Shown here: positions 26,001-37,660 of the stretch, piece by piece
Layout: every line of letters starts with the position of its first letter
Numbering within the stretch: the first letter of the stretch is position 1
Source: Prosapia bicincta
Taxonomy: Eukaryota; Arthropoda; Insecta; Hemiptera; Cercopidae
Reading direction: 5' to 3'
Assembly (NCBI GenBank): GCA_036971475.1
Contig: JBAIZL010000006.1
Span: 6,475,001 to 6,539,000 of the forward strand
Length of the DNA stretch: 64,000 bases
Program-made: the position numbers and the translations under genes
The notes under the pieces: generated by a model
The model's input: only the letters and a program-made list of their open reading frames with translations
Told to the model about the DNA's origin: nothing
Databases searched by the model: none

Positions 26001-28371
26001 AAACATAAGCAAACCTATAGCAGTAGTAACGAAATTACAAAACTTCAGAATGTAGGATAAAAGTGTAAACATAAGCAAACCTATAGCAGTAGTAACGAAA
26101 TTACAAAACTTCAGAATGTAGGATAAAAGTGTAAACATAAGCAAACCTATAACAGTAGTAACGAAATTACAAAACTTCAGAATGTAGGATAAAAGTGTAA
26201 ACATAAGCAAACCTATAACAGTAGTAACGAAATTACAAAACTTCAGAATGTAGGATAAAAGTGTAAACATAAGCAAACCTATAACAGTAGTAACGAAATT
26301 ACAAAACTTCAGAATGTAGGATAAAAGTGTAAACATAAGCAAACCTATAGCAGTAGTAACGAAATTACAAAACTTCAGAATGTAGGATAAAAGTGTAAAC
26401 ATAAGCAAACCTATAGCAGTAGTAACGAAATTACAAAACTTCAGAATGTAGGATAAAAGTGTAAACATAAGCAAACCTATAACAGTAGTAACGAAATTAC
26501 AAAACTTCAGAATGTAGGATAAAAGTGTAAACATAAGCAAACCTATAACAGTAGTAACGAAATTACAAAACTTCAGAATGTAGGATAAAAGTGTAAACAT
26601 AAGCAAACCTATAACAGTAGTAACGAAATTACAAAACTTCAGAATGTAGGATAAAAGTGTAAACATAAGCAAACCTATAACAGTAGTAACGAAATTACAA
26701 AACTTCAGAATGTAGGATAAAAGTGTAAACATAAGCAAACCTATAACAGTAGTAACGAAATTACAAAACTTCAGAATGTAGGATAAAAGTGTAAACATAA
26801 GCAAACCTATAACAGTAGTAACGAAATTACAAAACTTCAGAATGTAGGATAAAAGTGTAAACATAAGCAAACCTATAACAGTAGTAACGAAATTACAAAA
26901 CTTCAGAATGTAGGATAAAAGTATAAACATAAGCAAACCTATAACAGTAGTAACGAAATTACAAAACTTCAGAATGTAGGATAAAAGTGTAAACATAAGC
27001 AAACCTATAACAGTAGTAACGAAATTACAAAACTTCAGAATGTAGGATAAAAGTGTAAACATAAGCAAACCTATAACAGTAGTAACGAAATTACAAAACT
27101 TCAGAATGTAGGATAAAAGTGTAAACATAAGCAAACCTATAACAGTAGTAACGAAATTACAAAACTTCAGAATGTAGGATAAAAGTGTAAACATAGGCAA
27201 ACCTATAACAGTAGTAACGAAATTACAAAACTTCAGAATGTAGGATAAAAGTGTAAACATAGGCAAACCTATAACAGTAGTAACGAAATTACAAAAACTT
27301 CAGAATGTAGGATAAAAGTGTAAACATAGGCAAACCTATAACAGTAGTAACGAAATTACAAAACTTCAGAATGTAGGATAAAAGTGTAAACATAAGCAAA
27401 CCTATAACAGTAGTAACGAAATTACAAAACTTCAGAATGTAGGATAAAAGTGTAAACATAAGCAAACCTATAACAGTAGTAACGAAATTACAAAACTTCA
27501 GAATGTAGGATAAAAGTGTAAACATAAGCAAACCTATAGCAGTAGTAACGAAATTACAAAACTTCAGAATGTAGGATAAAAGTGTAAACATAAGCAAACC
27601 TATAGCAGTAGTAACGAAATTACAAAACTTCAGAATGTAGGATAAAAGTGTAAACATAAGCAAACCTATAACAGTAGTAACGAAATTACAAAACTTCAGA
27701 ATGTAGGATAAAAGTGTAAACATAAGCAAACCTATAACAGTAGTAACGAAATTACAAAACTTCAGAATGTAGGATAAAAGTGTAAACATAAGCAAACCTA
27801 TAGCAGTAGTAACGAAATTACAAAACTTCAGAATGTAGGATAAAAGTGTAAACATAAGCAAACCTATAGCAGTAGTAACGAAATTACAAAACTTCAGAAT
27901 GTAGGATAAAAGTGTAAACATAAGCAAACCTATAACAGTAGTAACGAAATTACAAAACTTCAGAATGTAGGATAAAAGTGTAAACATAAGCAAACCTATA
28001 ACAGTAGTAACGAAATTACAAAACTTCAGAATGTAGGATAAAAGTGTAAACATAAGCAAACCTATAACAGTAGTAACGAAATTACAAAACTTCAGAATGT
28101 AGGATAAAAGTGTAAACATAAGCAAACCTATAACAGTAGTAACGAAATTACAAAACTTCAGAATGTAGGATAAAAGTGTAAACATAAGCAAACCTATAAC
28201 AGTAGTAACGAAATTACAAAACTTCAGAATGTAGGATAAAAGTGTAAACATAAGCAAACCTATAACAGTAGTAACGAAATTACAAAACTTCAGAATGTAG
28301 GATAAAAGTGTAAACATAAGCAAACCTATAACAGTAGTAACGAAATTACAAAACTTCAGAATATAGGATAA
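17083..28371. repeat. 66-bp satellite array, ~171 units
   Basis: A perfectly phased 66-bp unit, starting AAAAGTGTAAACATAAGC and ending TTCAGAATGTAGGAT, runs for about 11.29 kb. Most units from about 17590 to 24360 look identical. Variants are few. ACCTAAGC replaces ACATAAGC in units at 17160 and 17226. GCGTAAAC occurs in four units at 17349-17560. TATAGCAG replaces TATAACAG in runs of two or three units between 24360 and 27900. GTATAAAC occurs once at 26922, and ATAGGC replaces ATAAGC at 27190-27330. One extra A at about 27294 breaks the phase by 1 bp. Because 66 is 22 codons and one minus-strand frame lacks stops, 3431- and 344-codon frames result; I do not regard them as genes. Confidence 0.97.
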
Positions 28372-29100
28372 AAAAATTATTCTGTTTTAGCTAATTTAAA
28401 GTTGAAAATCGGAACAGAAAATATCGGCTTTGATACGTCCACATAACCGATAATATAAATTTATAAAAAAAAAAAAACCTAATTTCTAAAGAGTATTTCA
28501 CACAACCGGCACTCTAGCCTTTAGGTTTTTAATACGATAAGTTTTAATGAATCACTGTTAGATTGCTCTTTCGCTCGGATACTATAGTAAGAAGAGTTAC
28601 ATTTCCACACGATTTCAGCTTTAAAAAGGTTTCCTCGGAATAAAAATCTTTATACAAGTTATAACATTTCCATAAATAAATTTGTTTTAAATGAAACGCT
28701 ACATGAAACTTTCGGCAGGGTGTACTGGCGACCTTATTCGAGGAAGTTATACGACTCAACAAGATATTCACTGGGGAAGCAAGAAGGAAAACATATCAGT
28801 TGTACTGCAACTGCCGGGCATCAGCTGGAGTAACGCTTCATTGACCGGAGAATCATTGACCCTCCATTAGACCGTAGGTAACCCCTAATAGTTAGATCAG
28901 ACACGAAAATATACGAAATAACGTACTGACATTTTCTGAATTTACGCTTCACTGCTCTGGGTAATCAACCCTGATTACCTCCCCATACAAACTTTAATGT
29001 AATTTGTTGTTTTAAGTTATGCACGAGATTTGAAACTACTAACACCACACTACTAATTACATTTTTTAAGTTTTAAAAATGAAGCAACCAAATTGTTGTA
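28372..29100. other. Unassigned DNA flanking the satellite
   Basis: After a last partial unit (ATATAGGATAAAAAA) the sequence is unrelated to the left flank. No gene or clear repeat is recognised. Confidence 0.4.
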
Positions 29101-29109
29101 ATAGTAGTT

Positions 29110-29425
29110 ACTGAATCCCAACTTGTAGTTCATACTCTCCCTATAAATATTTATATATCTTGTTCAAATTTTCAAACGTTAATAAAATACTTTTTATTCA
29201 ATCACCCAAATTGAAATACATTTTTCAAAAGTGTAATGATTACTGTATTTTGATGTTAATACAGTCTTTTCAAATATTAACTAATTAATTTCGCTTTTTA
29301 TTTTTCTACTTAGTATTGTAATTCTGTCCTAACACTATACATATTTATATTATTTGTAATTATTTAATAAAAAGTAACTAAAATTAAGTTTTTCTTTGGT
29401 GACTTGAGTAGGAATTGATTTAAAA
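29110..29425 (-). mobile_element. Dispersed TCAATTCCT-family copy, inverted and diverged
   Basis: Read on the minus strand it starts AATCAATTCCTACTCAAGTC (near 29420), passes through the CTTTTTATTAAATAATTACA segment and ends with TTTTATTAACG near 29184 and CAAGATATATAAATATTTAT near 29150. It lies opposite in orientation to the 16690 copy on the other side of the 66-bp array. The outer end is degenerate. Confidence 0.65.
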
Positions 29426-29429
29426 AATT

Positions 29430-29855
29430 GTATTTTTTAAATATTATTTGTTTTTTATACACCAAATATTAAAAAGTTATTTTTGTTGAAAGTAATTTTT
29501 GACATAATCAATTTTGACCATATGTATTTAATAGGTCCTATCTTACTGCAAACAATATCCTACCCCCTTAAATGGCGTAGCTAACAACTCCACCAACCAG
29601 TGCAGTGTAAAGAGAGGCGTCCCCTCGCAGTATGATATGATGCGTCCCTATCTATCGTCTCATGTAAAAACGACTTCCCCAGGCCTTACCTGCTCATATT
29701 TATGTGTACACATACAGCCCTTCGTCAAATTTAGTGTGGATGGGCGTTAGGGAAATTTTCATTGACGCTTATACCTTTGTAGAAATTCTCGGTAGGGCTC
29801 ATTTTGTTTCTTTTAATTTCAACTTTCACACAGTGAAGTAGGGTCGGTCGATATT
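29430..29855. other. Unassigned DNA
   Basis: AT-rich to about 29560, then a GC-richer 29570-29790 stretch with no recognisable frame or motif. Confidence 0.4.
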
Positions 29856-29857
29856 TT

Positions 29858-30382
29858 CTGTCACGGTGACTTGTTACTGATATTAGTTTCTCCCTGGTGG
29901 TACAAGTGACAAAATATGGAAAATGTTAGTTCCAGTGACAATGGATCTATAGGAAGTTACAGAGGTAACTGTTGTGATTGGGTAAAACGTCGCAGTCACT
30001 GGATGAAACGGTTGTCATTGGTTGATTTGTCGCTATCACTGGCTCTACTCATTTACGACTTATATAGGTGGTCGATTTGTGTCAGGGTTCAAGATAGTGA
30101 CAGTGTTGTGTACAGTAAACGCTATTTCGCACTTGGTAGTTTGGTCTTAATTTCGTAGGAGTTTATTTTTAAATAAAATGAGCCTTCCAAAAAATAAAAA
30201 AGCGTGTTGTGGAATCATTTCACCTGTGTGGTATGCCTGCCTTTTATTGGCACATACAGAGCTGTCTCAGTATTCCTTTTCATTGGTACTAAAGTCACCG
30301 GGAGAAGTCACTGATCGAAACCTGGCGCTGTCACTAAAATCATCGATCCGTTAGAGTCACTGGATCCCTACTGTGAAGTCAC
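29858..30382. mobile_element. Candidate element rich in inverted GTGAC motifs
   Basis: GTGAC occurs at about 29866, 29906, 29935 and 30098, and its complement GTCAC at about 29862, 29995, 30293, 30308, 30329, 30353 and 30378. By chance about one would be expected in 525 bp. Plus-orientation copies dominate the left and minus-orientation copies fill the right, giving a mirror layout like transposase-binding clusters. Near the ends, CACAGTGAAGTAGGGTC (29829) and the complement of GATCCCTACTGTG (30362) are related. An 80-codon frame at 29916-30158 has no recognisable domain. Boundaries are approximate. Confidence 0.4.
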
Positions 30383-30385
30383 TAT

Positions 30386-30416
30386 TTTCAATTCCTATTA
30401 TTAGTTCACTCTCTCC

Positions 30417-30430
<14 letters not shown>
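30386..30430 (-). mobile_element. Dispersed-family 3' terminus, inverted
   Basis: TTCAATTCCTATTATTAG then CACTCTCTCCCTAATATATA is the complement of the family's right end. The copy appears to resume at about 30912, so the (TA)n expansion and the palindrome between look like later insertions into its internal TA run. Confidence 0.6.

Positions 30431-30512
<82 letters not shown>
30419..30512. repeat. Two (TA)n tracts around AAGTCACACA
   Basis: TA alternation at about 30419-30460 and again at 30469-30512, separated by AAGTCACACA. The equivalent position of the 47137 copy has only a short TATATATA run. Confidence 0.9.
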
Positions 30513-30515
<3 letters not shown>

Positions 30516-30530
30516 CTCACTCGCTCTTCT

Positions 30531-30880
<350 letters not shown>

Positions 30881-30911
30881 TGAAGTGTTTGCATATAACT
30901 ATTCATCATAT

Positions 30912-31200
30912 ATGTCTTTTTCAAATTTTCAGTCGTTAATAAAAATACATCTTATTCATCCACTCAAGTTCAAATAACGGTACTTTTTTTTATTAAACTT
31001 GTAGTGGATGGCACGATGGTATTGGAGTTTTTTCAAATACTAATTAATTAATTCATTTTAATAATTAATGTTTCTTTCTCTTTTTCCACTTATTATAGTG
31101 ATTCGGTCATACCTTATATAAATATTTATATTAATTATAATAATGTAATAAAAAGTAACTAAAAACAAAATTTTCTTTGTTGTCCTAAGTCGGAATTTAC
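30912..31200 (-). mobile_element. Dispersed TCAATTCCT-family copy, inverted, remainder
   Basis: Minus-strand reading runs from GTAAATTCCGACTTAGGACA (near 31200), through the AGTTACTTTTTATTACATTA segment, to the 3' hallmark TTTTATTAACGACTGAAAAT near 30925. It joins the terminus at 30386-30430 to make one interrupted copy. Confidence 0.65.
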
Positions 31201-31204
31201 TTTA

Positions 31205-33480
31205 GGCCTACATTATCATGTTACTTGTTAGAAATTATAACAAATTAGAAATACCAGAACCTCACGGGTCTTTTTTTAGAAATTTCTTGTAGGTAATGTC
31301 AAATTTACTAAATTAGTTATTCAAGTAGCTACTTTAAATTCGTAAAAGTTGGGTTTTGTTATGGTTTGAAAGATAAATATTGTTTTATCTCTACCAACTT
31401 GCACTTGGCCGAACTGTTTAACGTACGGAAATGGGAGGTATTTTAATAAAATATATTTTATTTTACATTCTTTATATTTCGATCATGCCCCGAGGGCAGC
31501 CGCACTGAGGGATTGCGATGATGTTCTTTACTCCACTCTCCCACAATTTCTTTTGTGCAGGTCGTTTTCTCGACATATTACATAACTTCTTAAGAGAACA
31601 TAAGAGGAAATATTCCCAAAACTCTAGTCAAGTTGCCTTTACGTAGGAAAAAGAAATTCTTGGTTCCGTGCCCCTGAGCTAAGGCGCAGTGACCTGTCTT
31701 GTAGATCTAAATAAGTTCGTTTCACTGATCAGCCATAAACAACAAACTCTAATTGGAAAAGAATGAAGCACCAGGAATAGCCAATTGGCGTGTGCCGTGT
31801 CAGACACATTAATAGCCTTACCACTGCGAACGCGCAGGAGATACAGTGATATTGTTGGCATTACAGCCCACATCTGCCACTCTACGGTCGCCAAAGGTAT
31901 TTGTTCGGCTGAAACTGTGTGACCCAGGCGAAACAAATGTGTTACATTAATTATTTCTTGTTTAATATGATGATTTAATTTATCTATTTCATGATCGATA
32001 AATTAGACTGAAAAGTTGTAAGCAATACAATACTTTCTTTCCTTACAGTTATAGTTGAATAAAATTATAAAATGAATACATTTTTAAAAAATTCGTTCCG
32101 ACACTCGGTAGGAGTCCCAAAAGAAGTGATAAGAAAGTAGAATCGCAAAGGTTTCAAGGAAAATCTCCGCAAATATGAATTCAGACCTTGTTCATTCAAT
32201 TTTTAAGATCTTTATTTTAGAAATGTATAGCCTATATTAAAGACTAATATTTATTGTTGTTAATAATAAAAAAATGTGAGTAACAACAGATTTATTAGAT
32301 GCTTACTGAATACAATTTTTTTAACAACCGTTCAAATCCGTTCTTTAAAAACTATAAGATGAACCTTAAATGTTTTTCTTTCAAAAATTGGATTAAAAGT
32401 ACATATCTTATTATTATCGTTATACTGAATTATTTGTATTGAGATTTATCAAACATTTTAATAAATTTATATATTTATTAACTACTGAAAAGTATTTATT
32501 AATAATCTACGTGTAATCTACAACATAACCTATAACGCAATATCAGCTGTTATGTAAAATCATATATTGTAAGGTATGAGTTTCAGAAAAAGCGTGACGC
32601 GAAAGCAATGATCTTTTTTAATGTTTTGCTCACCGAGCGTAAAGAAGTTATCACTTCAATTGATAAAATTATAATTAATTTAATACATTATAAATTTTAT
32701 TACATATATTAAGTTTATTAATATTAGATTATAATAAAATTATAAAATATTTAGTTTTAAAAATCCTAATGCAAAGTAGTTATTTTTTACAAATTAAGAC
32801 CATGGACGATTGTTGTTTATGTTGCACATTACGTCTGGATTGTTTTGTATATTTCGTGATAGCTTAAATGCTGAATGACCTGTTCTGCCTTCGTCCAATA
32901 AAGATGCTCAAATGCCAGATGATGCAACTGCTAATGCGATGCTATTATTTGATAGTATTAGGCGAGAATTAGCGAAATGAGGAAGGTTTTGCTAGTTCTA
33001 CCTGGACAGTATACTGGTAATGTATTTTTTTTAAGTACATATTTTTAATTTAAAATTATTTCAAAAATTTTACACGCACTGAGTACTATAGTATTATTAA
33101 TTGTCGTTGGTAATATATAAACTAATAACTAATAAATAAAACGGAGTGTTGTACTTGGTGAGTGCCGTTAGAAGTGACTACAAGTGAGCGTTATGACTAT
33201 ATGTACGTTAATAAAATTGTAAGTTCGCTTAACATTTAATTATTATTAATATTTTTATTTTAATATTTTTCAAGTTTTCTGGAAAAGCTGGATACTTAAA
33301 TCCATTGAATACTGATAATGCACGATATTTTTTTTACCAATTGATAGAAAACAATTTTTGCTGGAACTTCTTACTTTTATATCACTATTTGTAAGAAGTG
33401 TTCTAATTAACTGAATATTATTAGTTGTGTCCTCGTTTTTTATTAGTTTTAAGTCATTTTCAAGCCATATTCTATCACAG
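31205..33480. other. Unassigned DNA with a family fragment
   Basis: Mostly AT-rich. 32519-32576 resembles the middle of the short dispersed-family variant (CTACAACATAACCTATAACG then CAGCTGTTATGTAAAATCAT). The GC-richer stretch 31470-31930 has an 85-codon minus frame without a recognisable domain. 32880-33000 contains a short plus-strand frame including DAQMPDDATANAMLLFDSIR, which has protein-like composition but is not identified. Confidence 0.4.
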
Positions 33481-33499
33481 ATATCACAAGCACGATCAA

Positions 33500-34281
33500 A
33501 ATCATTATCAAAGAATTGCTTTTTTGTCTAAATGTGCGCTGGAACGTCTACTATACACTGAGTACTGCTGGCGAGACTGAGAATTTTGTGAGTGTTGAAT
33601 TCTAGTTTCTTGGTGAACTTGTGAAATAATGTTTGGTTTATCTCCTTGAGTAATGCTATTGTCTAAATTATCAAAATTAATTAGGCTTTCTGGTTGCTGA
33701 TGTTTTTGCAAATTAACAAAACTTTTCAATTAACAAAACAAAAAGTTAATTTGAACCAGAATCTGAAGTTGAGTGATTAAAGTTTTTCGAATCATCATTT
33801 AAATTAATATTACGAGATTCAGTAGTGTTTTTGTTAACAAATGGTACGTCAAGACGAATGGCCAAGACGGGCCTGATAGTTGAGAATTCTGTTCCTCTGC
33901 TGATTTTCAACACTCATCTGATTATTAGCCGTTGATTCTTCAGAAATTATTACTCTTTTGCAAGTATTGAGAATTTCTTCTCTTTTCTTATCTCTACATC
34001 TTTGAGAACATAATCTTGATAATTCCCTTGAACGTTCTATAGATAACTGGTTTAGTCCATCTTTTTTTGTATTTTACATTTGCTCCCGATACTTTATACT
34101 ACGCAATGTTCGTAACTTTTTATTTATTTAGTTTTGCTTGTTCCTTGTTTTCTTCTTTATTTATAGCTATCATTGTTCATTCAAACTCATTTTCGCGATT
34201 ATCTGAATTTCCGCCATTGCCTCTGCTAGTTGGTTGTGAAGAAGCATAAGATATTTCTTAATTATCCTCCATTAAAGCCAT
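33500..34281 (-). pseudogene. Possible decayed protein-coding sequence, unknown
   Basis: On the minus strand a series of hydrophilic, protein-like segments follow one another but are split by stops and frame changes. They start at an ATG at 34281 (MALMEDN, stop, EISYASSQPTSRGNGGN...). Around 33870-34050 there is an open stretch rich in Arg, Glu and Gln (SRELSRLCSQRCRDKKREE...). The last segment, 33508-33729, has low-complexity Gln/Ser/His composition. No domain is recognised. It may be the N-terminal region of a transposon protein or an old gene fragment; chance is also possible in such AT-rich sequence. Confidence 0.3.
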
Positions 34282-34350
34282 TTTCTTGAAAAAAAATTTT
34301 TGTTTTAATGTTGAAATTCATCAATAATTATTAATTATCAACATATTCAC

Positions 34351-34646
<296 letters not shown>

Positions 34647-34696
34647 ATATGTATATGTTATAATCTATGAATACAGGCTGTACTGTTATACACAGA

Positions 34697-35105
34697 GTAG
34701 AACCTCTCTAATTCGTCACGTTCGGGACCGAGAAAAAGAAGAATTACGGAAGTCGTAAAATTAACATGTAATTATGAATAAATATAGCACATGAATAAGT
34801 AAATAGGTATGTACAGTAATGTAATTAATGTTGTAATTACAAATACAAGCGTTACCCGATTTTCATAAAAAACACAAAAACATATTACTGTACCTTCTAA
34901 GAACAATTACACTAACAAGAAAATACTTCATAATAAATCTATTTAAGTTTTAGTTTTTAAAAAGTCTGTCATTTTCTTTTTTAGTAAAGAGGTGTTTTCT
35001 GATGGCGCCTATACTACGTGACAATGTTTGTTATTACTGCGACGAATACGGTGACAAACTGCAGAAGGTGACGACTTGGAGAATGACGAACCGGGGAGGT
35101 TCTGC
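34697..35105. mobile_element. Pogo/Tigger-like MITE, complete, ~409 bp
   Basis: It starts GTAGAACCTCTCTAATTCGT and ends with the related complement ACGAACCGGGGAGGTTCTGC followed by TA. The termini have the CAGnnnAACCTC...TTCG look of pogo/Tigger-type elements. No transposase is present. The left flank is GA where TA would be expected, so one side of the target duplication has mutated. It lies about 50 bp from the truncated copy in the same orientation. Confidence 0.65.
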
Positions 35106-35109
35106 TATA

Positions 35110-37660
35110 TACATAGTAGTATAGAATTGGTTTAAAAACAAATAAATATAGGGAAAATTTACTAACATTCGTGTACATTTTATGACTATAGATTCTTTCT
35201 AGATATTCATTGCATTGATTTATTTATAAAACACTCGCTAATGCCTTATTTAGTTCACAATTTACGCATTAAATAAAGTAGATCCATTACACTGGAGGTG
35301 GCAATTATAAAAAATTATTAATTAATCAAAAACGAACAATCAAGTAACTGGCTTTTAATTCATTTTCGTATTTCTTAATCCTTTCCATAATTAGGTCTTA
35401 TGTGGTGAGTATAGAATGAACCCAAACAATTAAATTATTTTATATAAAAAGGCCATTCAACAAAACTGAAGACGATGGATGCATTTAGGCTGCAAAACCC
35501 ACTCGTATTGTTGTAACGTAAATACGGTTATAGTGACTATCGAGTATTGATCTAGCTAAGGCAGTCCTACTTTCCACTCGTCTAACAGTTGTGTAGAAAA
35601 AGTCCTATGCTTCGGTGTCTGGGTAAATAATGGCTCCAGAAAAGGCAAGGCATATATTTGTGTTGGGCTTTCTTTCTTTCGTTTACAAACAATAATGGTT
35701 TAGTAACAGGGCGTTTTGTTTAGAGAAAAGTAAACAAAGCTTCCCTCGCAGCAACCAAATATCAAACCACTTATGTAATGGAAAAATATTTATCCGGCAA
35801 TTACATGAGCAATCTCTTCTACTTACAGCGTGTGTTTAGCAAATCTCGATAGCGAAGTATTTATTTCTTGTTTTTATATTTATAACATTTAAAAAACAAT
35901 TTTTCAACCTCTCAAACTGTTCTCATTAAATGTCACTCTCATAGGCTCGTTATTCAACAACACATTGAATAAGATATTTATAAATGTAACAGTTATTTTA
36001 GGCATTAGGCTCCTACTTTAAAGCATTTAAACATTTTTTTAAAGTTTTGATCACTTTCCAAAAAGTTATAATTGTGCCTGAAATTAAACGTTCAATGTCC
36101 ACACGTTGACTAACAGATGTACTACACACACACATGTACATACACGTGGACCCACCCCTACATACACGCGTGTACAAGCACTTCTATAAGAGAATATCAT
36201 GTTTTCAAAATATGTAACATATTCTAGAACATATACTGTACGCCTAAATGTTTTAGTATCTACTTTACATTAGAAGGCAAGGAAATCTTTGCACAATGTA
36301 AATTATACGGATTATTATACAGTGGTACGGGATTATTATTCTACCATAAATACATGTATAGTATTTTATAAAATTATAAATTATAACTGAGCAAAAGCAG
36401 TTAATAGCACGGTAAAAGCCACGAAGGGGCAACAGGGGCAAATTTCCAGGGGCCGGGTCGAGTTGGTGTTTTTTTACTGCAGAAAATGGTTACATGTGTT
36501 GCGAGGTCATAAAGAGATAAAGGCAAGTGAGATCTGGAATAACAACTCTTGCGATGGAAGCTGATTTCAACTCGAAATGTAGATTTTAGTGATATTATTG
36601 ATAGACTTTGCAACAAAAATCTAGAAAATTAATTGTTTTATATTTAACAAAATTAGTTTTTTCTTACATTTATTTCAGTAGGCCTACTTTAACAGTATTA
36701 TGTCGATTGTAAAATAATTACATTATTTCACTTCACAACAAATGTGGTTTTATTTGTACTTCATAATAACGTAACAATAATTTATTTATAATGTCATGCA
36801 ATATAGAGGGTTGTATGGGCTTATGTTGGAATAAATGAAGGGGCCCAAAATTTCTTAGGACGGGCTTGCGTAGGCCTAGTTCTAATTAATAGGCAATTGT
36901 AAACCCTTGGTACAAAATAGTTACACAACCTTTGTGTAGCCTACATTTCGGTAACACAGTTAGCATCATCAGAAGGCTACAAATGAATCCATAAAATCTT
37001 CATTGTTATAAATGTGAATAACCATTACATATGTAGGCCTAAGTTACATATGATGGTGTGTCAATGATGAATCTTCTTGAGGTAATAGGCTACTATAGCC
37101 GTGGATATTAACAAACTCTACTACGTTGCCCTAAAGGTTCACTTCCGAACATAAACCTCCAACTCATACGTACATATATAAATATTATAAATTTATACTG
37201 TGTAAATATATATAATATTTATTACTGTGTTTAAACATATTGATGCAATTTTGTTTTGTTTAATGCTACTTCTTAAATTTCAGTTACAAAAATTTAACTT
37301 GAATTTACCTCAGTCCCTAAGTTTTTTAGGAGTATTTGTCAGAACTACCAAACACATTTAAAAAAAGCGTCAATAAATTTTCAGGTGGTTTAATCTTTCT
37401 GCAATATAATTTACTATTTCAAGAAATTGTATTTATTTGGGTATTTCCCGAATATTTACCTCAGTTTAGGCCTAACTTTTTAAATTAACCTAAGGAAATA
37501 TTTATCTCTAACTTTTTATGCAATTTCTAACTAAGAACCAGTCAAGTTTATGAGGTTATATACCACCATTTTATAAACATCATGCTTTATAATTGTTAGC
37601 TTAGGCCTATATTGTATCACTTATTCATTTTATCCACGTATATAGAACACGATTGCATTA
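35110..37660. other. Unassigned DNA
   Basis: About 2.5 kb with no defensible gene or RNA. 36400-36470 (GAAGGGGCAACAGGGGCAAA) and 36835-36860 (GGGGCCCAAAATTTCTTAGG) have the flavour of dispersed-element ends but cannot be assigned. Confidence 0.45.

Noticed and set aside
16971..27266. A 3431-codon minus-strand open frame (and a 344-codon one at 27289-28323)
   Set aside because: It is the 66-bp satellite read in a stop-free frame; 66 is 22 codons, so openness is automatic. The peptide is one 22-residue hydrophobic unit repeated, with a short unrelated tail and no promoter, intron or domain evidence.
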